NCBI GenBank assembly: GCA_035504415.1
Contig: DATJRY010000012.1
Span: 186,001-250,000 of the forward strand
Length of the DNA: 64,000 nucleotides
Direction of reading: 5' to 3'
Source of the DNA: Candidatus Sulfotelmatobacter sp.
GTDB lineage: Bacteria; Vulcanimicrobiota; Vulcanimicrobiia; Vulcanimicrobiales; Vulcanimicrobiaceae
The position numbers were made by a program, and so were the translations under genes. Under the pieces are notes generated by a model. It was not told the origin of the DNA and ran no database searches. It saw only the letters and a program-made list of their open reading frames with translations. Below are positions 55,312-64,000 of this stretch, one piece after another (position 1 is the first letter of the stretch; the number at the start of each line of letters is the position of its first letter).

Positions 55312-56231
55312 TCGGTCATCGCGTCCAGCGCGACCTGGCGCGCGCGATCTCCGCGGTCGAGAACGGCATCCTGCCGTTCGCGGTCGCGCTCGAGCGCGTG
55401 CGCGCGGCGGCCGGCAGCAACGGGACGCCGCATCATGCCGACGTCATCGGCGTGACCGGGCCGCCCGGCGCCGGCAAGTCGACGCTGGTCGACCGGCTGA
55501 TCGAGGGCTTGCGCGCGCAGGGCCAGACCGTGGCCGTGATCGCGGTCGATCCGTCATCGCCGTTCACCCGCGGCGCCGTGCTCGGCGATCGCGTGCGCAT
55601 GCAGCGCCACTCGGGCGACGCCGGCGTCTACATCCGCAGCATGGCCTCGCGCCAGGCTGGCGGCGGCCTCGCGCCCGCGACGCGCGACGCGGTGCGCTTG
55701 GCCGAAGCGGCCGGCTTCGACGTGGTGCTGGTCGAGACGGTCGGCGTCGGCCAAGTCGAGCTGGAGATCGTCGCGGTCGCCGACGTCATCGTCGTCGTCA
55801 CGGTCCCCGCGCTGGGCGACTCGGTGCAGACGATCAAAGCCGGGCTGACCGAGATCGCCGACATCTTCGTGGTCAACATGGCCGACCGGCCCGGCGCGAA
55901 CGCGACCGCGGTCGATTTGCGCCACATGGTCCGCGAGAGCGCGCGCGACATTCCGGTGCTGCAGACGATCGCGCCGGACGCGACCGGCGTCCCCGAGCTG
56001 CTCGCCGCGATCGACGTCAAGCGCCGCGCCGGCGAGTCGAACGCGGTGCGCGCGGTGCGCTTCGAGATCGTGCAGCGCGTGCGCGACCGCGCCGTCGCCG
56101 GCGCGCTGGCGGCCCTGGACTCACCCGACGGCGCCGCCGTGCTGGCACGGCTGCGCGAGCACGACATCAACCGGAGCGACGCGATCGACGCGTTGCTCGC
56201 GATCCTGGGAGGACCCGTGCATGCCCATTAA
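55308..56231 (+). CDS. meaH: MeaB/MeaH-type G-protein chaperone of the mutase
   Basis: About 307 residues from TTG 55308, overlapping the mutase stop (TTGA). ArgK/MeaB family P-loop GTPase: Walker [11 protein letters not shown] (residues about 47-56), [32 protein letters not shown] (switch II) and the guanine-specificity region [14 protein letters not shown]. It protects and reloads adenosylcobalamin in the mutase. Its place between large and small subunit genes matches the hcm loci of known 2-hydroxyisobutyrate degraders, hence the MeaH name. Its 3' end overlaps the small-subunit gene by 11 bases. Confidence 0.9.
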
Positions 56232-56649
56232 GGTGCTCGTCGCCAAGCCCGGCCTGGACGGCCACGACCGCGGCGCGAAGATCGTCGCACGCGCGTTGCG
56301 CGACGCTGGCATGGAGGTCGTCTACACAGGCTTGCACCAGACGCCGGAGATGATCGTGAACGCCGCGGTGCAGGAGGACGTCGACGTCATCGGCGTGAGC
56401 ATCCTCTCGGGCGCGCACATGACGATCTTCCCGCGCATCATGGACCTGCTGCGCGAGCGCGAGGTCGACGACATCGTGGTCGTCGGCGGGGGCGTCATCC
56501 AAGAAGAAGACGTGCCTAAGCTGCACGACGCTGGCGTGCGCGCGGTCTTCACCGCCGAAGCCTCGACCCAAGAGCTGATCGACGGGATCGAGCGCGTCGT
56601 GGCGGAGTTCGGCCGCGACCGCGCGCGGCGCGAAGCCGCCGCGCGCTGA
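56221..56649 (+). CDS. hcmB: 2-hydroxyisobutyryl-CoA mutase small, cobalamin-binding subunit (HcmB-like)
   Basis: 142 residues from ATG 56221. Standard B12-binding fold: DGHDRG with the cobalt-coordinating His15 (DxHxxG), [12 protein letters not shown] (SxL), and VVVGGGVI (GG) near the end. Pairs with the large subunit to form the holoenzyme with adenosylcobalamin. Separate subunit organisation, as in HcmAB and IcmAB rather than fused MutB. Start is inside the end of meaH; the lyase gene begins one base after its stop. Confidence 0.92.
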   Translation: MPIKVLVAKPGLDGHDRGAKIVARALRDAGMEVVYTGLHQTPEMIVNAAVQEDVDVIGVSILSGAHMTIFPRIMDLLREREVDDIVVVGGGVIQEEDVPKLHDAGVRAVFTAEASTQELIDGIERVVAEFGRDRARREAAAR

Positions 56650-56650
56650 G

Positions 56651-58366
56651 ATGGAGGCCGCCGAGCACCTCGCGCACGCGTTGCGCGCGCGCGGCGTGAC
56701 CCGCGTCTTCGGTCTCGAAGGCGGGCACATCCAGCCGCTGTGGGATCACCTCGCGCGGCTAGGCATCGCGATCGTCGACGTGCGCGACGAGCGCGCCGCC
56801 GTGCACATGGCCCACGCGCACGCCGATCTGCTCGGCACGGTCGGCGTCGCCTGCGTCACCGCCGGTCCCGGCGTCACCAACACCGTCACCGCCGTCGCCA
56901 ACGCCAACGTCGCCGGCGTCCCGGTCGTCGTGATCGGCGGCGCCGCCCCCACGGCGCAAGACCACATGGGCCCGCTGCAAGGCATCCCGCAAGTGCCGAT
57001 GATGACGCCGATCACCCGCTTCGCGCGGACCGTGCGCGCCGCCGAGCACGCCGTGCGCGAGCTGGACCTGGCTTTCGGCGCGGCGCTGGGCGACCGCGGC
57101 GAGCGCGGCGCGGCCTACATCGAGTTCCCGACCGACGTGCTGCGCGCCGACGTGCCGGCGCCGTTGGTGCTCGACGAGTTCCGCGTCATGCGCATGCCGC
57201 GCCGCGTCGCGCCGGACGCGGCCGCGGTCGTGGAGGCCGTCGAACGCTTGTGGACGGCGCGCCGTCCGGTCGTCGTGACCGGTCGCGGCGCGCGCGGCGC
57301 GGGCCCCGAGGTGCGCAAGCTGCTCGACGTGCTCGGCGCGCTCTATCTGGACACGCAGGACAGCCGCGGCCTGGTCCCCGACGAGCATCCCGCGGTGGTC
57401 GGCGCACTGCGCGGCGCGGTGATGGGTGAGGCCGACGTGGTGCTCACGGTGGGGCGCAAGCTCGACTATCAGCTCGGCTACGGTTCGCCCGCCGTCTTCC
57501 CGCACGCCACCTTCGTACGCGTCGCCGACGACGTGTCCGAGATCGCCGACAATCGCCGTGGCGAGCCCGAGGTGTTCGCGACGCCGGCTCTCGCGCTCAG
57601 CGCGATCGTCGCCGCCGCCGCGGGCCGTACGCCGGCCGTCGATCGCGAGTGGGCCGCGCAGATGCGGGTCAAGCACGAAGAGCGCGCGCGTGCCTACGAC
57701 GCCAAGCTGGCCTCGGCACCGGCCGGTGCCGACGGGCGCATGCACCCCAACCGTATCTTCGCCGCCATCCGCGCCGTCGTCGACGACGACGCGATCGCGA
57801 TCGCCGACGGCGGCGACATCCTCAGCTTCGCGCGGCTCGGCCTCACCCAGCGCACCTATCTCGACTCGGGGACGTTCGGGTGTCTGGGCGTCGGCGTCCC
57901 GTTCGCGATCGCCGCCGCGCTGGCGTCGCCGGATCGAACGGTCGTCTCGGTCAACGGTGACGGCGCCTTCGGGTTCAACGCGATCGAGCTCGACACCGCG
58001 GTGCGGCACAACGCGCGCGCGGTGTTCATCGTCGCCAACAACGCGGCCTGGAACATCGAGCGCTACGACCAGGAGCTCAACTACGGCGGCCGCATCGTCG
58101 GCACCGAGCTGCGCGACTCCGACTACGCCGGCCTCGCGCGCGCGCTGGGCGCGCACGGCGAGACGGTGACCGACCCTGCCGAGCTGGAAGGTGCGCTGCG
58201 GCGCGCGATCGCCAACGCGCCGGCCCTGCTCGACGTCAAGGTGACCCGCGACGCCGTCTCGTCCGACGGCGGCAAGGGCCTGGGCTACGTGCCGACCTAT
58301 CAGCCGCTCTCGGCCTGGGACGAGGCCGAGCGCCGCCGCCGCGAACCGGAGCACTCGCTGTCATGA
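56651..58366 (+). CDS. 2-hydroxyacyl-CoA lyase-like ThDP enzyme
   Basis: 571 residues from ATG 56651. ThDP enzyme of the acetolactate synthase/oxalyl-CoA decarboxylase type: activating Glu47 in [16 protein letters not shown], central domain with [18 protein letters not shown], and the GDG-to-NN thiamine motif near 436-465 ([12 protein letters not shown] ending with NNAAWN). Operonic position directly before a PaaK-like ligase is the arrangement of the actinobacterial 2-hydroxyisobutyryl-CoA lyase (Actinomycetospora) and its ligase. Predicted to cleave 2-hydroxyisobutyryl-CoA to acetone and formyl-CoA. Automatic annotation would say acetolactate synthase. Confidence 0.8.
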   Translation: MEAAEHLAHALRARGVTRVFGLEGGHIQPLWDHLARLGIAIVDVRDERAAVHMAHAHADLLGTVGVACVTAGPGVTNTVTAVANANVAGVPVVVIGGAAPTAQDHMGPLQGIPQVPMMTPITRFARTVRAAEHAVRELDLAFGAALGDRGERGAAYIEFPTDVLRADVPAPLVLDEFRVMRMPRRVAPDAAAVVEAVERLWTARRPVVVTGRGARGAGPEVRKLLDVLGALYLDTQDSRGLVPDEHPAVVGALRGAVMGEADVVLTVGRKLDYQLGYGSPAVFPHATFVRVADDVSEIADNRRGEPEVFATPALALSAIVAAAAGRTPAVDREWAAQMRVKHEERARAYDAKLASAPAGADGRMHPNRIFAAIRAVVDDDAIAIADGGDILSFARLGLTQRTYLDSGTFGCLGVGVPFAIAAALASPDRTVVSVNGDGAFGFNAIELDTAVRHNARAVFIVANNAAWNIERYDQELNYGGRIVGTELRDSDYAGLARALGAHGETVTDPAELEGALRRAIANAPALLDVKVTRDAVSSDGGKGLGYVPTYQPLSAWDEAERRRREPEHSLS

Positions 58367-59817
58367 ACCTCACTCGTGATCCGGTCGCGGCGATGGAGTC
58401 GTGGTCGTGGCCGCCACGCTACGACGAGGCGTACCTCCCGCCCGGCGACCAGCGGTACTGGCATCCGCATCGCGAGACGATGCCGCCCGCGGAACGCGAC
58501 GCCGCGATCGCGGTGCGGCTGCGCGAGGTGATGCGGCATGCGCAAGCGACCTCGCCGTTCTACCGCAAGAAATGGGCGGACGCCGGCATCGACGTCGAGG
58601 CGATTCGCACGCTGGAGGACTTCGAGCGCGTTCCGGTCGTCACCAAAGCCGAGCTGCGCGCCGCGCAGATCGCGCACCCGCCCTACGGCGATTACCTGTG
58701 CGTGCCGGAGTCGGAGATCCACCACATCCACGGCACGTCCGGGACGACCGGCAAGCCGACGGCGTTCGCGATCGGCCGCGACGATTGGGCGACGATCGGC
58801 AACAACCACGCGCGCATCCTGTGGGGGATGGGCTTCCGGCCCGGCGACACGATCTTCTTCGGCGCCATCTTCTCGCTGTATCTCGGCTCGTGGGGCGGGA
58901 TGCTCGGCGCGGAGCGAATGCGCGCGCGCAGCTTTCCGTTCGGCGCCGGCGCGCAAGGGATGACCGCGCGCGCGGCCCAGTGGCTGGCGATGGTGAAGCC
59001 GGCCGGCTTCTACGGCACCCCTTCGTACGCGCTACGCTTGGCGGAAGTCGCGCGCGAGGAGGGCTACGATCCGCGCGAGTTCGGCTTGCGCACGATGTTC
59101 TTCTCCGGCGAGCCGGGCGCGTCGATCCCGTCGGTGCGCGATCGCATCGAGGACGAGTTCGGCGCGCGCGTGATCGACTCGGGGACGATGGCCGAGATGA
59201 CGCCGTGGGCGACGGCTGCCGGCACCGCGCAGACGCACGAGGGGATGCTGCTGTGGCAGGACATCGTCTATCACGAGGTGTGCGACCCGGCGACGTACCG
59301 CCGCGTGCCGTACGGCCAACAGGGCACGCCGGTCTACACCCACCTCGAGCGCACCTCGCAGCCGATGATCCGGCTGCTCTCGGGCGATCTCACCCACTGG
59401 GTGATGGAAGACAACCCCTGCGGCCGCACCTATCCGCGGCTGCCCAAGGGCGTCTACGGCCGCATCGACGACATGTTCGTCATCCGCGGCGAGAACGTCT
59501 ATCCCTCGGAGATCGACAACGTCTGCAACGCGACGCCGGGCTACGGCGGCGAGCACCGCATCCACATCACCCGCGAGCGCACGATGGACGAGCTGCTCGT
59601 TCGCGCCGAGTACACCGCCGACGTCGCCGCGCGCGGCGAGCAGCGTGCTTTTGGCGAACGGCTCGCCGAGCAGCTGCGCAAGGTGCTGGGCGTGAGCGCG
59701 AAGGTCGAGCCCGTGCCGCCGGCGACCTACGAGCGAACCGACTTCAAGGCGCGCCGCGTCGTCGACGACCGCGACCTCTACGGCAAGGTCTACGAAAAGA
59801 CGAAGGCCGGCGCCTGA
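58363..59817 (+). CDS. hcl: 2-hydroxyisobutyrate-CoA ligase-like enzyme (PaaK family)
   Basis: 484 residues from ATG 58363, overlapping the lyase stop (ATGA). Adenylate-forming ligase of the phenylacetate-CoA ligase family: P-loop [12 protein letters not shown] near 125, the [12 protein letters not shown] region, [15 protein letters not shown], and the hinge [20 protein letters not shown] with the C-terminal Lys in [14 protein letters not shown]. Length and family match 2-hydroxyisobutyryl-CoA ligase (HCL). It would activate the free acid to feed both the mutase and the lyase. Substrate inferred from the operon; phenylacetate genes are absent. Confidence 0.82.
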   Translation: MNLTRDPVAAMESWSWPPRYDEAYLPPGDQRYWHPHRETMPPAERDAAIAVRLREVMRHAQATSPFYRKKWADAGIDVEAIRTLEDFERVPVVTKAELRAAQIAHPPYGDYLCVPESEIHHIHGTSGTTGKPTAFAIGRDDWATIGNNHARILWGMGFRPGDTIFFGAIFSLYLGSWGGMLGAERMRARSFPFGAGAQGMTARAAQWLAMVKPAGFYGTPSYALRLAEVAREEGYDPREFGLRTMFFSGEPGASIPSVRDRIEDEFGARVIDSGTMAEMTPWATAAGTAQTHEGMLLWQDIVYHEVCDPATYRRVPYGQQGTPVYTHLERTSQPMIRLLSGDLTHWVMEDNPCGRTYPRLPKGVYGRIDDMFVIRGENVYPSEIDNVCNATPGYGGEHRIHITRERTMDELLVRAEYTADVAARGEQRAFGERLAEQLRKVLGVSAKVEPVPPATYERTDFKARRVVDDRDLYGKVYEKTKAGA

Positions 59818-59829
59818 GCGCCGGCCTTC
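59802..59829. terminator. Bidirectional terminator hairpin over the hcl stop
   Basis: GAAGGCCGGCGC (59802-59813), loop CTGA which is part of the hcl stop, complement 59818-59829: a perfect 12-bp stem. On the minus strand it is followed by GTCTTTTC, giving a good rho-independent terminator for the lipoprotein gene at 59854. On the plus strand it ends the hcm operon without a T-run. Confidence 0.75.
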
Positions 59830-59853
59830 GCCGGTTCTACCGGTCTGCCACGC

Positions 59854-62049
59854 TCAGCAGCAGTCTTCGCTGAGCGAGTAGTACCCGCCGACGTAGAACT
59901 GGTAGATGTTGAACGTGCCGGTGGTCGCGGGGTTTCCGGCGTTCCCCACGTCATCCGCCGGGAGCGTGTAGTTCAACACCCACGAGGCGACGTCGAAGGG
60001 AGCCGCGATCGAGGTCGACGCGCTCCATCCGTCGGGCACGAGGTTCTCCGTGTACGTCTGACCGTTGGTTCCGGTGAACGTGACGGTGACGATCGCGTCT
60101 TGCGGCAGTTGGGAGGTGAAGTAGAACGTCGCGCGAGCCGGGACGTAAGCCGTGATCGGGAACGGGGCGGCCGCCGTCGCGGTCGACGAGACAGTCCCGG
60201 TCAGCGAGCCCGACACGGCCGACGTGTTGTTCGCCGGGATGTTGTAGGTCACGGTGTAGTCGCCGCCGCAGCACGGGCTCGGATCCTGGACGATCGACTG
60301 CGTCGCGCCGGTTGCGCCGGGTTGCCAGTCATAGACGCCGATCGCATTGCCGGGATCGTCGAAGGCGCCGCCGACGTTGATCGACGTCGTGGTCGGTGTC
60401 GACGCCGGCGCGCAATTCGAGGGGGAGCAAACGTCGATCTGCGAGACCGGGATCGCGAAGGCGTTCCAACTGTCGAACGTCATCGTGATGACGTCGCTGG
60501 TCGGATCGCTGGGCGGCGAGAGATAGACCTGCTGCTCGCTGAACGTACCGTCGTTGATCACGCCCGATGTGACGCAGTCTTCGACGCAATCGATCTCGTA
60601 CTCGGGAACGGCGCCGGCGGCGTTCGCGCCGGGCAGCGGGGAGAAGCCGAAGTACCCGTAGTTTTCGTACCGGCCCGGTGCCTGGCCGAAGTCCGCCGCT
60701 TGCGCGTCGACGATCGAGACGTTGGCGGCGGTGCTGGCCAGGGTCAGCGCTTGCGTGCTCGCGCCCGGAGCTTCACCGCTGATCGAGATCGTCGCGCCCT
60801 CGTAGTCAGGCGTGGTCGGGGGCGATTGCGGGCGGCGGACGCCCTGCCCATGGCGCGTGGTGGCTGCGGCGCTTGCGCGGCGGCTGAACGCGGCTTTGCG
60901 CATGATGCTGGTATTGTAGTTGCCGCCGGCAACGCCGTTGTGCGCGCCGATGATGATGTGACCGCCGTAGACGTTGCGCAACGTCACGGTTCCGCTGGCC
61001 GCATCGAAGATCCCGGCGGTCACAATCGTCGGTTGCGCGTCGCCGTAGCCGGCGCTGGGGCCGCTGAACGGCAACTGGCCGGTCTGCAAGCCGCAACTGA
61101 ACTCGGTACAGCCGGTGGTCTCCGGCGCGCCGATGATCGACGTGGTGCTGTAGGCGCCAAGGCCGCCGCTGTTGAGTCCGGGGCTGCCGGTGAAGGTGAC
61201 GTCGAGGCCGTACAGGACGGCGAACGACAACGCGTTGTACGCCAGGTCGTTCTCGTCTTTTTGGGTCGAGTCGTAGGTGATCGAGAACTCTTGCGCTCCG
61301 GACGCGCTGACGGTGACGTCGCGCTCGTAGGCCGTCGCCAGGTTCTCGGTCAGCGTCAGGAGGGCCGTCGGGTCGTAGAGCTGCGTCTGGCTGTCGACGG
61401 CGACGTTCTGCGCGGCGATCTTGGTGGCCAAGTCGCTCGCGAGCGTCGTGTCGTTCTCGATATCGTAGGTCGAGAGCGCGCCGATCGAGAGCAGCGACGC
61501 CGCCACCTCGACGACCTGGGTGCTGGCCGTGCTCAGGTTGGTCGTCGCGCTCCCGCTGCCGACGTTGACGAAGGTCGCCAGCGATCCGATCGCCGACTTC
61601 GAGCCGTCGTTGGCGATCGCGTAGAACTCGAACACGACCCAGTCGTTGTTGGCCGGAACGACGTTCGAGAACGTCTCCGAGACCGCGACCGTACCGTTGG
61701 ACTGCAGCGGAACGGTCTGGGTGTTGGTGACCGGGATGGCGCTGGCCGAACCCTGGTAGAGCGTCCCGTTGATCTGGACGCTGACGATCTGCGTGCCCGA
61801 GGCCTTCAAGCGCCGCACGCTGGTGCGCTGCTTGGCCGTGGCGTTCTTGTTGTAGAGCGCCGGCAAATTCGCGGTGTTGATCGTCGCGTTGGCCGTGACG
61901 GTCGAGCGACCGTTGCTGGTGGGGATCGGAATGCCGCTGCCGGGACTTCCGGGCGAACCGCCGCCGGACGAGGGGATGGCGTGGCCTCCACCACCGCCGC
62001 AACCGGCGAGCATGGCGGCCAAGGCTGCCGCGCTGAGGATGCGTTTCAC
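59854..62049 (-). CDS. Large putative lipoprotein ending in DCC
   Basis: 731 residues from ATG 62049. Lipobox AAMLAGC with five glycines, a Gly/Ser/Pro linker, and then beta-rich Thr/Ser/Asn-rich segments. Middle region: GTVTLRNVYGGHIIIGAHNG and SGPSAGYGDAQPT; later CVEDC and CSPSNC cysteine pairs, DGWSASTSIAAPFDVASWVL, and the C-terminus SLSEDCC. The right-hand neighbour at the window edge is clearly a paralogue. The strict DCC end might be a processing or disulfide element. No known family; surface-exposed by inference. Confidence 0.72.
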   Translation of the reverse strand: MKRILSAAALAAMLAGCGGGGGHAIPSSGGGSPGSPGSGIPIPTSNGRSTVTANATINTANLPALYNKNATAKQRTSVRRLKASGTQIVSVQINGTLYQGSASAIPVTNTQTVPLQSNGTVAVSETFSNVVPANNDWVVFEFYAIANDGSKSAIGSLATFVNVGSGSATTNLSTASTQVVEVAASLLSIGALSTYDIENDTTLASDLATKIAAQNVAVDSQTQLYDPTALLTLTENLATAYERDVTVSASGAQEFSITYDSTQKDENDLAYNALSFAVLYGLDVTFTGSPGLNSGGLGAYSTTSIIGAPETTGCTEFSCGLQTGQLPFSGPSAGYGDAQPTIVTAGIFDAASGTVTLRNVYGGHIIIGAHNGVAGGNYNTSIMRKAAFSRRASAAATTRHGQGVRRPQSPPTTPDYEGATISISGEAPGASTQALTLASTAANVSIVDAQAADFGQAPGRYENYGYFGFSPLPGANAAGAVPEYEIDCVEDCVTSGVINDGTFSEQQVYLSPPSDPTSDVITMTFDSWNAFAIPVSQIDVCSPSNCAPASTPTTTSINVGGAFDDPGNAIGVYDWQPGATGATQSIVQDPSPCCGGDYTVTYNIPANNTSAVSGSLTGTVSSTATAAAPFPITAYVPARATFYFTSQLPQDAIVTVTFTGTNGQTYTENLVPDGWSASTSIAAPFDVASWVLNYTLPADDVGNAGNPATTGTFNIYQFYVGGYYSLSEDCC

Positions 62050-62059
62050 TGCGATACTC

Positions 62060-62452
62060 CTAGAGTGAGGGGTGGGAAGGGACAGCCGCCGAGGTCGCGC
62101 TCGGCGTGGGGATCGGGATCGGCGAGCTGCCGATCGGGACCCCGGTGCCGGTCGGCGTCGGGACGGGGACGGGCGAGCTGCTGATGACGACCTGCGGCGC
62201 CGGGGTCGGCGTCGGGGTGGGTGTCGGGGTCGGGGTCGGCGTGGGGGACGGCGTGGGGGTCGGCGTCGCGGACGCGCTGGCGGTCGCCGTCGGCGTCGCG
62301 CTCGGCGAGACGCGGGGGGTTGCCGTCGGCGTGGGGGTCGGCGCCGGACGGTTCTGCGGCGGGGGCGTCCCGTTGCCGCACGCCGCTATGCAGGCGGCGA
62401 CGAGCACGCCTAGTCCGAGACGTACAGTGGTGCCGTGAAGGACGGAACGCAC
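62060..62452 (-). CDS. Small lipoprotein with Pro/Thr dipeptide repeats
   Basis: 130 residues from GTG 62452. Lipobox LVAACIAAC-GNG, then a long low-complexity stretch dominated by PT dipeptides (about residues 35-90) and a PIPIPT-like tail. It ends 10 bases before the start of the 731-residue lipoprotein, so it precedes it in a transcript. The extended Pro-rich chain probably works as a stalk or spacer. On the plus strand the same bases give a Gly/Val-rich open frame, which I take as a shadow. Confidence 0.6.
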   Translation of the reverse strand: MRSVLHGTTVRLGLGVLVAACIAACGNGTPPPQNRPAPTPTPTATPRVSPSATPTATASASATPTPTPSPTPTPTPTPTPTPTPAPQVVISSSPVPVPTPTGTGVPIGSSPIPIPTPSATSAAVPSHPSL

Positions 62453-62611
62453 GTGCGGAAGGGCCTTTCTCACAAAAGGGATGACGCGCGAGCCGGAGAC
62501 CGGCGCGCACGCGTCCCCTACCATCCGCCCGGATGAGCCCGCCTTCCTTGTATTGCGCACTGCCGAGCGGACAATTCTATCCGTCTCGTGAGGAAGGAGG
62601 GAAACGGGAAA

Positions 62612-62633
62612 GGCCGGCGCTCGCGCGCCGGCC
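62612..62633 (-). terminator. Hairpin terminator between paralogous lipoprotein genes
   Basis: GGCCGGCGC (62612-62620), loop TCGC, complement 62625-62633; on the minus strand it is followed by TTTCCCGTTTCCC. It lies just downstream of the gene ending at 62665. The stretch 62453-62611 holds no gene I can support. Confidence 0.65.
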
Positions 62634-62664
62634 TCCCTCCTGCTCTTTGCTGCTTGCTCGAGCG

Positions 62665-64000
62665 TCAGCAGCAATCTCCTGAAAAGTACTGGGTGAAGTA
62701 GTCTCCGGCGCTCATGCCTTCGATGTAGAACGTCCCGGTGGTCGCCGGGTTTCCGCCGTTCTGGACGTCCGCCGCCGGAATGGTGTACGTGAGCGAAAAG
62801 CTCTTGACGACGATCGGCTGCGCGATGCTGCTGAACGCGAACGTGGTTTGCTCGTCGTTGGTGTTCGTCGCCGAGTACGTGTTGCCGTTCGAGTCGGTGA
62901 GCTGCAGCGTCATCGTCATGTTGCTGGGAATGCTGGCCATGTCCAGATAGACGTACGCGCGCGCAGGCACCCACGGCTGCAGGTTCTCGGTGTCGCTGCC
63001 GGTGACCGCGCCGGTGGTCGAGCCCGTGTTCCCGGCCGGGATCGCATACGTGACGCCGTACGCCGCCTGGGTGCCGCACCACGGGCAAGGACTGGTGGTT
63101 GCGGCCGCCACCGACTGCGTTCCGGTACCGGCTGCCCAACCGTATACGGCGATGTTCGTGCCCGGGTCGTCGAACGCGGCTTGCACCGAGATGGGCGACG
63201 TGCCGGTCAGCGGCGAGCAGTTGGTCTCCGAGCAGATGCTGATGTTCGCAGGCGTCAGCCCGAACGCGTTCCAACCGTCCACCAGCATCGTTTCGGCGTT
63301 GTTGGCGCCCGGCGGCGAGAGTGACGTGTCGGTGCCGCCGTCGTAGTCGACCAACCCTTGCGTATCGCAGGTGTTGCCGATGCAATCGATGACGTAGATC
63401 GGAACGTTGCCCGCGGCGTTCGCGAGCGCCGTCGGCTGGAAGTAGTAGTAGCCGGTGTTGCCCCCGCCGAACGCGGCGGCCTGTGCGTCGATGACCTGCG
63501 GGTAGGTGGTGCTCGCGCCGACCAGCGTGTTCTGCAGCGTGAGCGTCTGCGCGATCGGGCCCGGCGCCTCGCCGGCGATCGCCTGCGTCGCGCCGTAGGC
63601 CTGCGTGGTCACGTCGGTCGTGTGACGCGCCGCGGCGGCGGTGCGCCCGACGGACGCGGAGCCGCGGCGCACCTTGGCGCTCGCGCTGCTGTCGTTGCCG
63701 TCGAGTCCGTTGTGCGCGCCGATGACGAGGTGCCCGCCGTAGACGTTCTTGATCGTCACCGTGCCGCTCGCCTCGATCATCGTAGCCTGCACGTAGGACG
63801 GCTGCGCGTCGGAGTACCCCGAGCTGGGGCTGTGCAGCGGCACCGAACCGGCGCTGGTGGTGCAGGGGTTGTCGTCGTAGTTCTGGCTGCAGTTCACGTT
63901 GAGCGGCGCGCCGATGACGCTCAGCGAGCTGCCCTGTACGCCCGACAGCGCCGGATTGCTGCCGCTGCCCGTGAGCAGGTTCGGCAGCCCCAGCGCCGAC
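62665..64000 (-). CDS. Partial lipoprotein-like protein, paralogue of the 731-residue protein
   Basis: Runs off the window edge; about 445 residues are visible. The frame is open to 64000 (LPNLLTGSGSNP, then SSLSVIGAPLNVNC). Shared features with the gene at 59854, in the same order: HSPSSGYSDAQPSYVQ, GTVTIKNVYGGHLVIGAHNG, IAGEAPGPIAQTLTLQ, a CIGNTC cysteine pair, GWNAFGLTPANISIC, FDDPGTNIAVYGW, PCPWCG and the C-terminus FSGDCC. The two are a tandem duplication separated by the small Pro/Thr lipoprotein. The N-terminal signal is outside the window. Function unknown. Confidence 0.75.
   Translation of the reverse strand, partial: SALGLPNLLTGSGSNPALSGVQGSSLSVIGAPLNVNCSQNYDDNPCTTSAGSVPLHSPSSGYSDAQPSYVQATMIEASGTVTIKNVYGGHLVIGAHNGLDGNDSSASAKVRRGSASVGRTAAAARHTTDVTTQAYGATQAIAGEAPGPIAQTLTLQNTLVGASTTYPQVIDAQAAAFGGGNTGYYYFQPTALANAAGNVPIYVIDCIGNTCDTQGLVDYDGGTDTSLSPPGANNAETMLVDGWNAFGLTPANISICSETNCSPLTGTSPISVQAAFDDPGTNIAVYGWAAGTGTQSVAAATTSPCPWCGTQAAYGVTYAIPAGNTGSTTGAVTGSDTENLQPWVPARAYVYLDMASIPSNMTMTLQLTDSNGNTYSATNTNDEQTTFAFSSIAQPIVVKSFSLTYTIPAADVQNGGNPATTGTFYIEGMSAGDYFTQYFSGDCC

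Noticed and set aside
56651-58366. Acetolactate synthase large subunit
   Set aside because: No small regulatory subunit and no branched-chain amino acid genes nearby; the operon position beside a CoA ligase and CoA mutase fits a 2-hydroxyacyl-CoA lyase better. The fold-level motifs alone do not discriminate.
62072-62438. Gly/Val-rich plus-strand frames in the Pro/Thr repeat region
   Set aside because: They are the complement of the PT-dipeptide linker of the minus-strand lipoprotein, which has a proper lipobox start.

Overview
High-GC bacterial chromosome fragment, about 64 kb, with no rRNA, tRNA or CRISPR array that I could see. Several features suggest a diderm from a poorly cultivated high-GC phylum: many lipoproteins with an LxxC box followed by Pro/Thr/Ala linkers, a secretin, GTG starts overlapping the previous stop as GTGA, and a yqeK-rsfS / tsaE-tsaB-rimI arrangement. 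Eremiobacterota (WPS-2)-like lineages are my best guess. This is an inference from gene style, not a phylogenetic result.

Layout. Positions 1-16.5 kb form an accessory region with lower and more uneven GC, broken genes and regulators. It holds a frameshifted ComEA-like relic, XRE regulators with palindromic operators, lipoproteins, a cytoplasmic trypsin-like protease, a frameshifted MbcA/ParS-type antitoxin and about 1 kb of decayed sequence. It also holds a tightly overlapping minus-strand operon (AMIN protein, caspase-like GHG lipoprotein, secretin, serine beta-lactamase-family protein). Next come a TPR protein preceded by two tandem tiny hydrophobic peptides ending in LGGSS, and two tandem winged-helix proteins flanked by phased repeat arrays. 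The region ends at a ComEC gene whose C-terminal hydrolase domain is cut off.

Positions 16.5-50 kb are mostly core or housekeeping: dehalogenase/CGNR pair, Amt, GalE-like epimerase, LeuS, secreted lipoproteins, MFS, ComEA, alpha/beta hydrolases, TPM protein, then rsfS-yqeK-(TonB-like)-rimI-tsaB-tsaE. These are followed by gyrA, DUF4189-type secreted proteins, DUF5996, trxA-selA-selB and a PAS/GAF/SpoIIE phosphatase-kinase fusion.

Positions 50.6-59.8 kb hold the most coherent metabolic system, two divergent operons around a GntR/FadR-type regulator with ATTGTATACAAT-type operators. The rightward operon would ordinarily be called methylmalonyl-CoA mutase plus acetolactate synthase. However, the mutase carries the Ile/Asp pair (I89, D116) of 2-hydroxyisobutyryl-CoA mutase, and it is followed by its G-protein chaperone, its B12 subunit, a 2-hydroxyacyl-CoA lyase-like ThDP enzyme and a PaaK-like CoA ligase. 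I read it as a 2-hydroxyisobutyrate (or related tertiary 2-hydroxyacid) catabolic locus with both known routes, isomerisation and C-C cleavage, in one operon. The leftward operon adds a 3-hydroxyacyl-CoA dehydrogenase-like enzyme. selA/selB a few kilobases away would fit selenium-dependent oxidation of the formate made by the lyase branch, but no formate dehydrogenase is in the window.

Positions 59.8-64 kb hold two paralogous large lipoproteins, both ending in DCC, around a small Pro/Thr-repeat lipoprotein. The last gene runs off the window edge.
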